From Massilia alkalitolerans DSM 17462 (GTDB lineage: Bacteria > Pseudomonadota > Gammaproteobacteria > Burkholderiales > Burkholderiaceae_D): DNA of 64,000 nucleotides. Below, piece by piece: positions 17,334-25,817 of the stretch. The position numbers were made by a program, and so were the translations under genes. The stretch spans positions 1 through 64,000 of the forward strand of contig NZ_ATYR01000025.1 in assembly GCF_000427785.1 (NCBI RefSeq), written 5' to 3'. The notes beneath the pieces are model-generated. The model made no database searches and was not told the DNA's origin. It worked only from the letters and a program-made list of their open reading frames with translations. Each line of letters begins with the position of its first letter. Position 1 is the stretch's first letter.

Positions 17334-17629
17334 GATCTACCCCCTACACGACAGACTGAAGTCCAACCAAGATTACTTCAGCAGAACATCGTGCCCATGA
17401 GAAACCTCAAGCGCGGACCGCGGCGGAGTCGCGCCACGGCAGTTCAGTGCCATTCCATCCGTACCAGTGTGCGCCGAATGGACTGGCTCTGCAATCGTCA
17501 CATGCCGATTAGGCTTGCGAACAACACACCTCCAAGGACTTGCGCTCGTGCGCGCAAAAATAATAGCGTATTGCTAATTTTTTGTACGCACGCAACGCAT
17601 GCGTGGCGGAAATGCGACTGGACGCGCGC
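17334..17629. other. intergenic stretch without a supported gene
   Basis: This interval lies between two minus-strand genes. It is AT-rich around 17550-17590, with a TATTAT hexamer on the minus strand (17561-17566) but no good -35. A plus-strand open frame at 17391-17633 has no ribosome binding site and an unlikely composition, so I leave it out. Confidence 0.4.
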
Positions 17630-18208
17630 TTAGCGCCGATTCGCGGGTTCCAGCGTGACCAGCAGACCAGAACGTGTGGTTTCAATCCGGGTCGGAATGA
17701 ACTGGACGCCGGCATAGCGCAGGTCTTGCGGGTCGAAGGTGTAGACCGGCGTGTCGCGCACGACGGTATCGATGAGGGAGCTGGCGATGCGCGCGATCTG
17801 GCGCTCGGCTTCCGGGTTGGCGCCGATCGTCACGCGGTCGACGCGCGGTTCGGCCATCATCACGGCGGGGCGGCCGGGATCGACGTAGAGCCGGCCCGAG
17901 AACGCCAGGCTGCCGCTCCAGGTGTCGCGCGCGAACGGCGGCGATACCGAGGCTTCCAGCGCCAGCGCGACCCGATCAAGCTCAGGCTGGATCGCCAGCT
18001 GCGGGCGCTGCAGGCGGATGTCGAACAGGCCCATCAGGGGATGGCTGAGCGGGAAGCGGCGCTCGAGGCCGGCCTGCAGCTTGTGCAGGGGGATTTCGAC
18101 CGTTCGCGGGCCGGTGAGGCTGGCGCAGGAAGACAGAAAACCGCACATGGTCAATGCCAAGCCTGTAGACACCAGGCGCCTTTGCCGCCCGAACCGTTCG
18201 ATTACCAT
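17630..18208 (-). CDS. DUF1439 lipoprotein (YceB-like)
   Basis: A 192-aa lipoprotein with a signal sequence and lipobox (GFLSSCASL, Cys about 28). The mature part has the DUF1439 pattern: VEIPLHKLQAGLERRFPL, then SGSLAFSGRLYVDP, and a C-terminal VYTFDPQDLRYAGVQFIPTRI. The E. coli relative YceB is an outer-membrane lipoprotein with no agreed function; lipid binding has been suggested for the fold. It lies just outside the helicase/topoisomerase island on the same strand, 76 bp from the last island gene. Confidence 0.85.
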   Translation of the reverse strand: MVIERFGRQRRLVSTGLALTMCGFLSSCASLTGPRTVEIPLHKLQAGLERRFPLSHPLMGLFDIRLQRPQLAIQPELDRVALALEASVSPPFARDTWSGSLAFSGRLYVDPGRPAVMMAEPRVDRVTIGANPEAERQIARIASSLIDTVVRDTPVYTFDPQDLRYAGVQFIPTRIETTRSGLLVTLEPANRR

Positions 18209-18284
18209 GCTTCTCCCTATCCTGAGTAATTGCTAGCCTAGCATGTGGTTGCAGGCTGAGGCGTCACGGTACGATCTTGCAAAT

Positions 18285-19262
18285 TCAGCCGATGGTCCGG
18301 GTGGCCCACTGGTCGGCTTCTCTCGTGCGCGTCCAGATATGCAGTCCAGCCCGGTCCGGATCGTCGGGCGCTGCGTCGACGGCAAACAGACTTTGGTCCG
18401 TGCAGACCGCCTTTCCCATGGCAATGCCGCGTTTCACCAGGTTGACATCTCCTGCACCAAACAGCTCGTAACATCCATCCAATGTCGCTACATAGAGTTG
18501 CTCGTGGAATGTCACGATGCCCAGCGGTTTGGCGGCAAGCTTATGGGTCGCGGTAGCGCTACCGCCAGTCGCTGCCAAGACCCAGCCATCGTCAACAACA
18601 GCGCGCAGTCTGCCATCTGCACCTTCCGTGCCTGCAACGATGTTGATATAGGGGGCATCGTCCGGCGACCATGGCGCAGTAAGCTGGGACCAGGTGCGGT
18701 CGCCACCGCGTTGAACCAGCGTGCCCCCATACCCAAGGGCGAATACGCCATCGCACGTTTGTACGAGGTCGTTGATTCCTCCGCTCAGCTCGGGTGCCCT
18801 GCCATCGTACTCGAGACGTGCAGTTTCGCCATCCCAGCAATAGATACGGCGACTAAAGGTTCCAACCAGCAGTTCATCGGAAACCCAGAGCATGCAAACG
18901 CCAAGCTCCGCACTCTCCTGTCCGTTCGATACGAATACCAGCCGGTGCAAATACCAGACAGGCCGGTCCGGTAACCCAGGATGAGGTGCCAGTGCGAACC
19001 ATGCGGGGCGCCCCTCCATCGGAGCATTGGTAACGAGCTCGCCGTCAGCTGTCATGCCCCACAGGTAGCCAGCTCCATCGCTGGCGATTGCCTGGAGCGC
19101 GCCAGGAATCCAGGCATCAAGCCCGATGGAGAAACCATTTCCGTCGAACAGACCATGCACAAGCCACGAGGTTTTGTCCCCATTGTCATCGAGTGCATGA
19201 ATCGCCCAGTAGGGCGTGCCGTGCACAACGGCTATATCGGCCGACGCATAGCAGTTCGTCAT
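18285..19262 (-). CDS. probable beta-propeller protein, third gene of helicase/topoisomerase operon
   Basis: 325 aa, function not recognised. The sequence is a run of short beta-rich units with aromatic and glycine turns, such as SDGAGYLWGMTADGEL, GGINDLVQTCDGVFALGYGG, DDGWVLAATGG and HEQLYVATLDGCYELFG, as expected for a six- or seven-bladed propeller. There is no signal peptide. The start is fixed by a strong ribosome binding site (AGGAG, 4 bp before ATG 19262); a longer upstream frame would overlap the previous gene. It begins 26 bp after gene 2 and shares its lower GC. It may be a sensor, scaffold or immunity/regulatory subunit of the upstream enzymes. Confidence 0.65.
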   Translation of the reverse strand: MTNCYASADIAVVHGTPYWAIHALDDNGDKTSWLVHGLFDGNGFSIGLDAWIPGALQAIASDGAGYLWGMTADGELVTNAPMEGRPAWFALAPHPGLPDRPVWYLHRLVFVSNGQESAELGVCMLWVSDELLVGTFSRRIYCWDGETARLEYDGRAPELSGGINDLVQTCDGVFALGYGGTLVQRGGDRTWSQLTAPWSPDDAPYINIVAGTEGADGRLRAVVDDGWVLAATGGSATATHKLAAKPLGIVTFHEQLYVATLDGCYELFGAGDVNLVKRGIAMGKAVCTDQSLFAVDAAPDDPDRAGLHIWTRTREADQWATRTIG

Positions 19263-19288
19263 AATTCTCCTGGATCCATGTAGGGCTG

Positions 19289-20314
19289 TTACGTATTGTT
19301 CAACTGCGGTGGCGGCTGCACGATAACGGGCGCGACTAGGGCAGCGCTTTTTATCAAAGGCAATTCCTTGTTCATTGTCCACCCGATCGCGTTGTAATGG
19401 TCTCGCGCCTCCATCAGCAATGCGGTTGCGATTGCGCGCCCTACCGACTGCCGCTCAGGCCATGTCATGAAACCGGCTTGAGCGATTGCAAAGCCCTTGA
19501 CGTGCCTGGATTCAAAAGCGCTCCTTGAGCGCATCGAGTCGTTATTGACCACGCTGTCCACCGCGAGATCGGCACGGGTATAGATGTTCGTCATCCAGAC
19601 ACGTACATGCTCGAGATATTCGCCAACGGTCGGATTACGCTTTAGTGCCTCGAAGTGCTGGCGTACTGCATTCTGCGCATCCGTTGCGAACTTGTGCTGA
19701 GAACCTTTGTTCTGCCCGTCCTGCAAGAACGTTGCGAATCCTTCGGCTTTCGTTGTAGAGGCGCTGCGAACCGTGGAGATGCCACGCATTGCTTTATCCG
19801 GAATCAGGTGGTCGGCATCGTAGCCGCGATATGGGTTTATACCGCCTGTCGTACCCTGCTGGACTGCCTTTCTCAGTTCCGCATAGGTAGCGGCTGTCGT
19901 CGGCATTCGCAGCAGGTCACGCAGCGCCGCGGCCTCCGCTGGGGCAATGCTATCTGCCTTCCAATCTAGTCCTTCGACCTTCTGCGCGATTTGTACGACG
20001 GCTTGAATCTCGTTCCGCAGAACTTCGTCCGGCAGGGGATAGGCGATTGCCACGACGCCAGGCTTGAGTTGCGACGGCATTCCGCCTCCGGCGAGAAAGG
20101 CGCTGATCGTCTGTCGCGCCTGCGTCTCGCTAAGCCGATGGCCATCGGTGCGGGGATACGTGATGCCACCGACATCGAATGCTTCGACGAAGCTGCCCAT
20201 ATTTTTCTGATGCATCGCGGCGAAATCCTTGCGTGCAGCAGCGTCGGCAGGGTTATGAAGACAGGCATCAAAGGCGTCCCGCACCGCCTTCATGGTCTGG
20301 AAAACAACGCTCAT
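19289..20314 (-). CDS. type IA topoisomerase tyrosine-motif protein with HNH/AHH-like region
   Basis: A 341-aa protein. Residues 50-66 contain ITYPRTDGHRLSE, which matches the active-site segment of type IA topoisomerases (for example ITYPRTDSRYLS in TopB-like enzymes); Tyr53 would be the DNA-linking tyrosine and Arg55 its conserved partner. No TOPRIM domain is present here; it is in the upstream gene. Residues 162-172 (YRGYDADHLIP) and 199-209 (DGQNKGSQHKF) resemble the metal-binding DH..P and N-x-H elements of HNH/AHH nucleases, which I infer with less certainty. The ATG overlaps the stop of gene 1 by 4 bp (ATGA), so the two are translationally coupled. Expected to work as a complex with gene 1. 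Confidence 0.75.
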   Translation of the reverse strand: MSVVFQTMKAVRDAFDACLHNPADAAARKDFAAMHQKNMGSFVEAFDVGGITYPRTDGHRLSETQARQTISAFLAGGGMPSQLKPGVVAIAYPLPDEVLRNEIQAVVQIAQKVEGLDWKADSIAPAEAAALRDLLRMPTTAATYAELRKAVQQGTTGGINPYRGYDADHLIPDKAMRGISTVRSASTTKAEGFATFLQDGQNKGSQHKFATDAQNAVRQHFEALKRNPTVGEYLEHVRVWMTNIYTRADLAVDSVVNNDSMRSRSAFESRHVKGFAIAQAGFMTWPERQSVGRAIATALLMEARDHYNAIGWTMNKELPLIKSAALVAPVIVQPPPQLNNT

Positions 20315-23300
20315 TCGGCCTCCAAACCCGTTGCACCAGCCGCCTGCGCATTGCCGGCGTCGTCATTCAACAAGTTGGTGACGTGGGTGCTGAAGGTTGA
20401 AGGGCGACCGAGACCGCGTTGTTCCATCCACCCGAGCAGACGGTCGACGGTTGGCGCCGGCAAGGAACGTGTGTATATGTGGGGGTCAACATGCAACTCC
20501 GGGTTTGCCGTACCGGCTGCGAGCAACGACGCCACCTCGGCCGTCCCCCATTGCCGGGATTCGCAGTCCCATCCAACAGGATCGACATCGGACCATCCAC
20601 GATGCGTGACGCTGTCCAGCGTCACCACCTCGACACCCAGCTCGACAGCGTCGTTCATGCCATCCGGCAGCTGGAGTGGGAACACCTGGCGGGCCAAGCG
20701 CACCTCGACATCCGAGACGATCGAGGCCACGGTCAGCGCGCGCATCATGGCATAGACCTGGCGCTGGCGCTCCGAAAACTGTGCGAACAGCTCGCTGTCT
20801 GCGCCGATTCTCACGTCAAGCGGCGCCAAAGCGCCGTGCGCACCATTGCGCGCCGCGCTATCGCTGCCGGCATCATCGGACTGTGGCGCCTTCTCGCTTT
20901 CGGCACTTTGAACGACGTCACTGTCAACCTCACGATGCGTGGCGGGGAGAGCGCTTGTGGGAGCCCATGTGGGACGCGATACCTCGGGCATCTCCTGAAA
21001 CAGCAGATACGCTTCGCCCGCCTCGTCAAGGATCGGACCGGACGGATCCTCCACCACGATGCCGCGGCGATCGGCGAAACGGCCGGCCCATTCGGACACG
21101 AACGATTGATAATCGCCGACAGTTGCTGCAGGTTTGTGGGCGAGCAGCGACAGTGCGTGATCGAATTCGCTCAGGAATGCGCTCGAGCTGATTTTCTCCA
21201 GCCACGGATCGTTCAGCAAGGTGCTGGCTAATTGCTGGCCTGTAGCCGTCAAGCGAAGCACTCCTGTGTCGTCGATGAACGCCCACGCTGTTTGCGACAT
21301 ACACGGCTGCGTCAGCGCAGCTTCGCGATCGGCGTCTTCTTCGGGCCTGTGTTCGTAGAGGGTTTGCAACACCTCCGTTGTTGTTGTCGGCAGCATTCCA
21401 AAACGCCGGTATGCCTCACGCAATATCATGTTCGTGCCCAGCTGCTCGTCACTCGGCATGCTTCGGGTCTCCTCGGACACGAGGCATGAAACGGGTGACA
21501 GGCGGGCCTGGCCAAGCTGCTGTAGACAACGCCCGGCGTCCTCGCGATCCGAGCTGGCCCAAGCCTTCCACGGCCCCTTCTCACAGCTCGTCATCAGCCG
21601 TGCGGGAACCAGCTTGTCACCGATCTTCAGGCCAATGTGAAGCCCATAATTACCGCCCGGTGCATCGGCTGCATCCCCTTCGCCCGCCAAGACCCGCAAC
21701 AGCGGCCCCTTGATGCGTCCCCCACCGGGAACACGGCGCCACGCGTAGACCGAACCGATCAGGTTGTCGAGTACGCGCGTCGCGAGCGCGCCATAAGCCA
21801 CGCCCATGTTCAATGCCTGACAGGCCTGAAGCATACGTTCCCCGGGCGTACCTTCCGACAGGCTCACCACCGCGGCATCGTTGAACGCCTGCTGCAGGGC
21901 TTCCGATGTGAGCGCCTGAAAGCGGACACGGCGGACCTGTTTCACGTGCGCGAACCAGGGCGCCGTCCTGATTACATCGAGAATGTGCCAGGCGATCGCC
22001 TCTCCCTGGGCGTCATTATCCGTGCCAAGTATCAGCTCTTCACATTGCAGCAGCCGCGACGCAGTACGCCGCAACAGCTGCGCCACCTCACTTTGCCCAT
22101 CCCGCTCGCACAACTGCCAGCCAGGCCGCAACCCATCGTCGAAGCGGATGGCGCCCGGGCCCGACAAATCGCGAATATGCCCTCCGGACCCGAACACCTG
22201 TACCGAGTGCGGTAGCAGGGACTGGATGATCTTCGCCTTGTGCGGCGACTCCACTACCATCAACCGGGTCGGCCCGAGTTTGACTGCCGGCTTGCGCGGC
22301 GCACCGGTGCGCACCTCGCGCTCGCGCTCGTTCACGCCGGCCAGGCAGCGCCCCACGATTGCCGACGGCAGATCATTGTCGGCAGACAGCGCCTGAGGAG
22401 AGAAAAACAGATCCGAATGGCCGAACAGAATAAAACTTTTCTGTGCCCGGCTGATTGCCACATTGAGCAACCGTCCGTCGTCGCGATCGATGAATACACG
22501 CTCCCGATGGTTGTCCGGCGTGCGCTTCCTCGCGGGACTCTCCTTGTTGACCGCGCTGAACAGGACAACCGGTTTCTCCGCCCCTTGCAAGGTGTGTACG
22601 GTACCGATAGTCATGCGCTCGCTTAACGCTTCCCCTTCCACTATCCCCCAGTCGCCATCCAGGTGCTCTTTCACCGCCTGCCGGATCGCGTTCGCCTGTC
22701 CGCGGAACGGCGTGACGATGGCGACCACACTGGAAAGATCCTCGGGTTTATCTACCCGCCCATCGGCACGCGCAAGCCACTTGCAAAGTTGCAGCCCTGT
22801 CGTCTTCAGCCAATGCACGACCGCCTGGACTTCACCTGGATTCAGCCATGAGTCTTGCTTGACCGGTTCGTCGTTTGGCCCGCCAGTCTGATAGAAGGCG
22901 AGCGGAGGAAGCGGATAGCTTGCCTTCATTCGCTTGCGCAGCGCCTGCTCGGCCGCCTCGTCCTGCAGAATGGGCAGGTCCGCGTCGTCCAATGAGCCGA
23001 TGGCCGGGTCCGTCTTCATCGGTATCAGCTCACGTGCCTTCAAGCCTCCGTCGGCATCCCGGTCATGGTCGTGGTAAAGCAGATCGATGCACACGTTGAT
23101 GATCGATTCAGCGCAGCGATAGTGTTCCCTCAACAGCAGCCCGTCACGCATCGTGCCGTCAAGGGCGCGCTCCGCACGCGATGCACCGGTCGCTGCCAGC
23201 TTCATGATCGAGCCGGTTGCAGCGTCCGCCCCGCGCTTGCGCCACTGTTCAAGCACGGCATCACCGCCCCAGCGGTCGGCAATATACCGTGCGTCCAGTT

Positions 23301-25716
23301 CTTCGGTCACGGACGGCACAGGAGCAAGCTGCTTCATGTCGCCAACCACAACCGCCTTGCAGGCCAGGCTCATGACTGCCGCGCCAAGTTCCGGGGCGGC
23401 CTGGCCCGCTTCATCGATGATCAGGAGATCGGCGAACCCGAACATGGGTGTACGGGATTCGCTCAACAGTTTCGGCGCACTGTGCAGCGTCGATACCATA
23501 CAAGGGAAGAGCATGGCGAGGCGCCTTAGTTCGGCCTCCCTGCTCGTTTCCGGGGACGCCAGACCGATCAACCACTGCGCCTCCCAATACCGGGCAGCGA
23601 GGTGAAACGCCAGCGGCCGGCATTCGACGTCGAGGATCTTTTCGACGACAGTACGACGTTGTTCGGCACTGCCGGCGCTTGCGAATTCCTGACGCAGCGA
23701 TTTCAGCCAGTGCGAACTCTCGCCGGCCTCGGGAAACAGTCTCTCCATTGCAGTCTCTGGTTCGGCGAGCAGCGCGCTTCGCACCTTGTCCTGCTCGTCG
23801 ACTGCCCGGCGCAAGCCTTCTTGCAGGATGGATGCAAGAATGGCCAGGGCCGCGGCGGCCTGGGCGATGACCGCTTGGGTTACTCCGTTGAGAGCCATCT
23901 CCTTGTACGGTTGCTGCCGATCCGACTGGCCGACGGCTTGCGCAACAAAATAAAGATGTTTGATCTGCGATTTCGCCTTGACGCACTGTTCATCGGTAAA
24001 GATCTCAGATTGCTTGCCAAGCGATGTCAATGCGTATTCAAACTCGCGCCCCCAATGCAACGCGGCCGCTGGCAAATGTGAAGCATTTAGGTATGTGCAT
24101 GACGTGCCTACCCCTCCCAACTTCAACATGCCGTTCCGGCGGACTGCCATGATCGCGAACCTCTTTTTGTGATCAGGCTGCTTCTTCTTCGACGGCATGC
24201 TTGCTGTCAATCCTAGACGCACCTTCCCCGTTCCCTTCAACCACCGTTTCGACAGCTTGTGGCGATTACCGACGGCGCCATCGAAGGTTCCCATGACGTT
24301 TTCCACGCTCTGGTTGGTCGCGCCGCACACCAGCGTCACCGGGCACTGCTGGCGCCCATCGTATGCAGCGCTCACCCATTGGTTGGCAATCATGGCACGC
24401 AGCATCGCCGTCTTCCCTGTCCCTGGTGGGCCACTGACCGCGATGACGCCAGGGTGATCCAGCTCGATCAATGCATGCACTGCACGGCGCTGGGAATCAT
24501 TCAAGGGATCCGCGCTTCGATCCTTGTCCGGGTCATCAGGTTTCGCCCCCTTGTCGACCATTGCCATATGCCGCACGCTCGTAGCGCTACTGATAGGCTG
24601 ATCGGGATCGAGTGGGTGAGAAGGCCCCAATGCGCCAAGCACTTGTTCGAGAGCGCTTGGCTTGCGTTGCTCTGGCATCGCTCTGTAAACTTCCGACAGC
24701 GCCCTCACTGCATATCCGAGCGTACGCGGGACTGCGACCCAGTGGCCTTTTACTGGAATATATTTATCCAACACGGCCGCTTCCCGCAGGCTATCGAATA
24801 CCTTTAAGCAGGCTGTTACATAGTCGGGAAACGGCGTGCCCCGCGTTGTTGCAGCAAAAAAGCTGCTCAACGCGCCCTGATAAGCAGAAAAATAACTGAT
24901 GGGCGTGGGCAGATCCTTACGTTCCATCGCAGGCTGAGGGTCAAGCCATTTTCGGACCACGCGGGGCCAGCGATCCATGTGGTCCCGGGGAAGTGAGACT
25001 TTCCCATCCTTGTCCACCTCGAACGGGAACCAAAAAACGATGTCAAGCGGTGCGGAGTATGAACGTTTCGTTTGATCGGTGCCGTTATCTTCCGGCCACA
25101 CGGTAGCAGAGGTCGATCTGGTCGTATGGTGATACACAAGCGCCATCGGTAAGCGATCATCGATGAAAGCCGGCTCATCTTCCCACTCGGACTCTTCGTC
25201 GTCGCTATCTTCGTTATCGCCAGCGCCGCTCGCAGGCGAGTTCACAGGAGTGTCTATTTTCCGGTTATCGCCTGCTCCGGCTTGCCCTGCCCGCTCCAGC
25301 AATCTGCGCAAGGCTTCCTTTTGACGCCCGCCAAAACCCAGGTTAAACGTGCCCCAGCATAACGATGTCGGGTCATGAAGCGCGATCTGGATATCGGCCC
25401 GCCCCATTCCCGACACATCGTCCGCGATCAAGGTCTCATGCCAGTACTTGAGCACCTGCTCGTTCAAGACGGGAACAGGACGACTCAGGGGCTGGGACTG
25501 GGGCTGCGCAGCCGGGATTACCTGTGCCGGCTGGTCAATCACGGGTGCCACGACGGGAACCGCCGCGGGAGCGACGACTACGGGAGGAACGGGCTTTCGC
25601 GGAGCTTCGGCATTCGCTTGTCCGGCAGTGACGGTGCCTCCCGTGCCAGGAGGTGCACCGCTAGCGAGTGCGTCACTCACCACACCCGTGATTTTCTTCC
25701 AGACTTTGCCGAACAT
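20311..25716 (-). CDS. SF1 (Upf1-like) helicase fused to permuted type IA topoisomerase (TOPRIM)
   Basis: 1801 aa. Domains in order: a Pro/Ala-rich linker (20-85); an unknown N-terminal region with an acidic patch (about 160-182); an SF1 helicase core with Walker A GPPGTGK (429-435), DEAGQ (768-772), VGDMKQLAPV (791-800), REHYRC (863-868), GTVHTLQGAE (1038-1047) and NVAISRAQK (1085-1093). Then comes a TOPRIM domain with VVESPHKAKII (1154-1164), GSGGHIRDL (1176-1184) and DNDAQGE (Asp1233, Asp1235, Glu1239), followed by topoisomerase domain IV/II-like parts. QTLYE (1451-1455) normally stands directly before the catalytic tyrosine, but here the tyrosine is absent. LTATG (1489-1493) comes next and GRPST (1770-1774) is at the C-terminus, the reverse of the usual order. 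Lower GC than flanking genes. The 4-bp overlap with gene 2 supplies the tyrosine. Confidence 0.9.
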   Translation of the reverse strand: MFGKVWKKITGVVSDALASGAPPGTGGTVTAGQANAEAPRKPVPPVVVAPAAVPVVAPVIDQPAQVIPAAQPQSQPLSRPVPVLNEQVLKYWHETLIADDVSGMGRADIQIALHDPTSLCWGTFNLGFGGRQKEALRRLLERAGQAGAGDNRKIDTPVNSPASGAGDNEDSDDEESEWEDEPAFIDDRLPMALVYHHTTRSTSATVWPEDNGTDQTKRSYSAPLDIVFWFPFEVDKDGKVSLPRDHMDRWPRVVRKWLDPQPAMERKDLPTPISYFSAYQGALSSFFAATTRGTPFPDYVTACLKVFDSLREAAVLDKYIPVKGHWVAVPRTLGYAVRALSEVYRAMPEQRKPSALEQVLGALGPSHPLDPDQPISSATSVRHMAMVDKGAKPDDPDKDRSADPLNDSQRRAVHALIELDHPGVIAVSGPPGTGKTAMLRAMIANQWVSAAYDGRQQCPVTLVCGATNQSVENVMGTFDGAVGNRHKLSKRWLKGTGKVRLGLTASMPSKKKQPDHKKRFAIMAVRRNGMLKLGGVGTSCTYLNASHLPAAALHWGREFEYALTSLGKQSEIFTDEQCVKAKSQIKHLYFVAQAVGQSDRQQPYKEMALNGVTQAVIAQAAAALAILASILQEGLRRAVDEQDKVRSALLAEPETAMERLFPEAGESSHWLKSLRQEFASAGSAEQRRTVVEKILDVECRPLAFHLAARYWEAQWLIGLASPETSREAELRRLAMLFPCMVSTLHSAPKLLSESRTPMFGFADLLIIDEAGQAAPELGAAVMSLACKAVVVGDMKQLAPVPSVTEELDARYIADRWGGDAVLEQWRKRGADAATGSIMKLAATGASRAERALDGTMRDGLLLREHYRCAESIINVCIDLLYHDHDRDADGGLKARELIPMKTDPAIGSLDDADLPILQDEAAEQALRKRMKASYPLPPLAFYQTGGPNDEPVKQDSWLNPGEVQAVVHWLKTTGLQLCKWLARADGRVDKPEDLSSVVAIVTPFRGQANAIRQAVKEHLDGDWGIVEGEALSERMTIGTVHTLQGAEKPVVLFSAVNKESPARKRTPDNHRERVFIDRDDGRLLNVAISRAQKSFILFGHSDLFFSPQALSADNDLPSAIVGRCLAGVNEREREVRTGAPRKPAVKLGPTRLMVVESPHKAKIIQSLLPHSVQVFGSGGHIRDLSGPGAIRFDDGLRPGWQLCERDGQSEVAQLLRRTASRLLQCEELILGTDNDAQGEAIAWHILDVIRTAPWFAHVKQVRRVRFQALTSEALQQAFNDAAVVSLSEGTPGERMLQACQALNMGVAYGALATRVLDNLIGSVYAWRRVPGGGRIKGPLLRVLAGEGDAADAPGGNYGLHIGLKIGDKLVPARLMTSCEKGPWKAWASSDREDAGRCLQQLGQARLSPVSCLVSEETRSMPSDEQLGTNMILREAYRRFGMLPTTTTEVLQTLYEHRPEEDADREAALTQPCMSQTAWAFIDDTGVLRLTATGQQLASTLLNDPWLEKISSSAFLSEFDHALSLLAHKPAATVGDYQSFVSEWAGRFADRRGIVVEDPSGPILDEAGEAYLLFQEMPEVSRPTWAPTSALPATHREVDSDVVQSAESEKAPQSDDAGSDSAARNGAHGALAPLDVRIGADSELFAQFSERQRQVYAMMRALTVASIVSDVEVRLARQVFPLQLPDGMNDAVELGVEVVTLDSVTHRGWSDVDPVGWDCESRQWGTAEVASLLAAGTANPELHVDPHIYTRSLPAPTVDRLLGWMEQRGLGRPSTFSTHVTNLLNDDAGNAQAAGATGLEAE

Positions 25717-25737
25717 TTAGCGAATCAATCCGAACAT
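25717..25737 (-). promoter_or_regulatory. 7-codon upstream frame abutting the helicase/topoisomerase start
   Basis: On the minus strand ATG TTC GGA TTG ATT CGC TAA is followed directly by the ATG of the large gene. A GGAG lies about 10 bp before this small frame, whereas the large gene has no ribosome binding site of its own. Translation of the large gene may therefore depend on termination and restart here. The short frame begins MFG, as does the large protein, so it may be a duplicated start. Confidence 0.35.
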
Positions 25738-25799
25738 GGGCTTATCAGCTCCCAAACAAAGCAGCGTAACCGGTTCAAGCCAGCTCAGCTTGATAAATA

Positions 25800-25817
25800 T
25801 TACTTCCCGATACAGAA
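25800..25817 (-). other. mnmE 3' end, similar to the SGI1-type attachment site
   Basis: The last 18 bases of mnmE read TTCTGTATCGGGAAGTAA. Established knowledge: SGI1-family islands integrate into this 3' end of trmE/mnmE. Similarity is partly forced because it encodes the conserved FCIGK end. The accessory operon begins 83 bp beyond it. I could not find a second copy at the far side of the island nor an integrase, so present-day integration is not shown. Confidence 0.4.

Noticed and set aside
17391..17633. 80-codon plus-strand frame
   Set aside because: No ribosome binding site, unlikely composition and no likeness to known proteins.
17334..18284. Search for a second copy of the mnmE att-like 18-mer at the other island end
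   Set aside because: Only the short string ttactt near 17374 matches; not enough to call an attachment repeat.
19289..20314. Reading genes 1 and 2 as one topoisomerase broken by a frameshift
   Set aside because: The two frames overlap by a normal ATGA start-stop, both are long and intact, and the order of motifs differs from a simply broken TopA.
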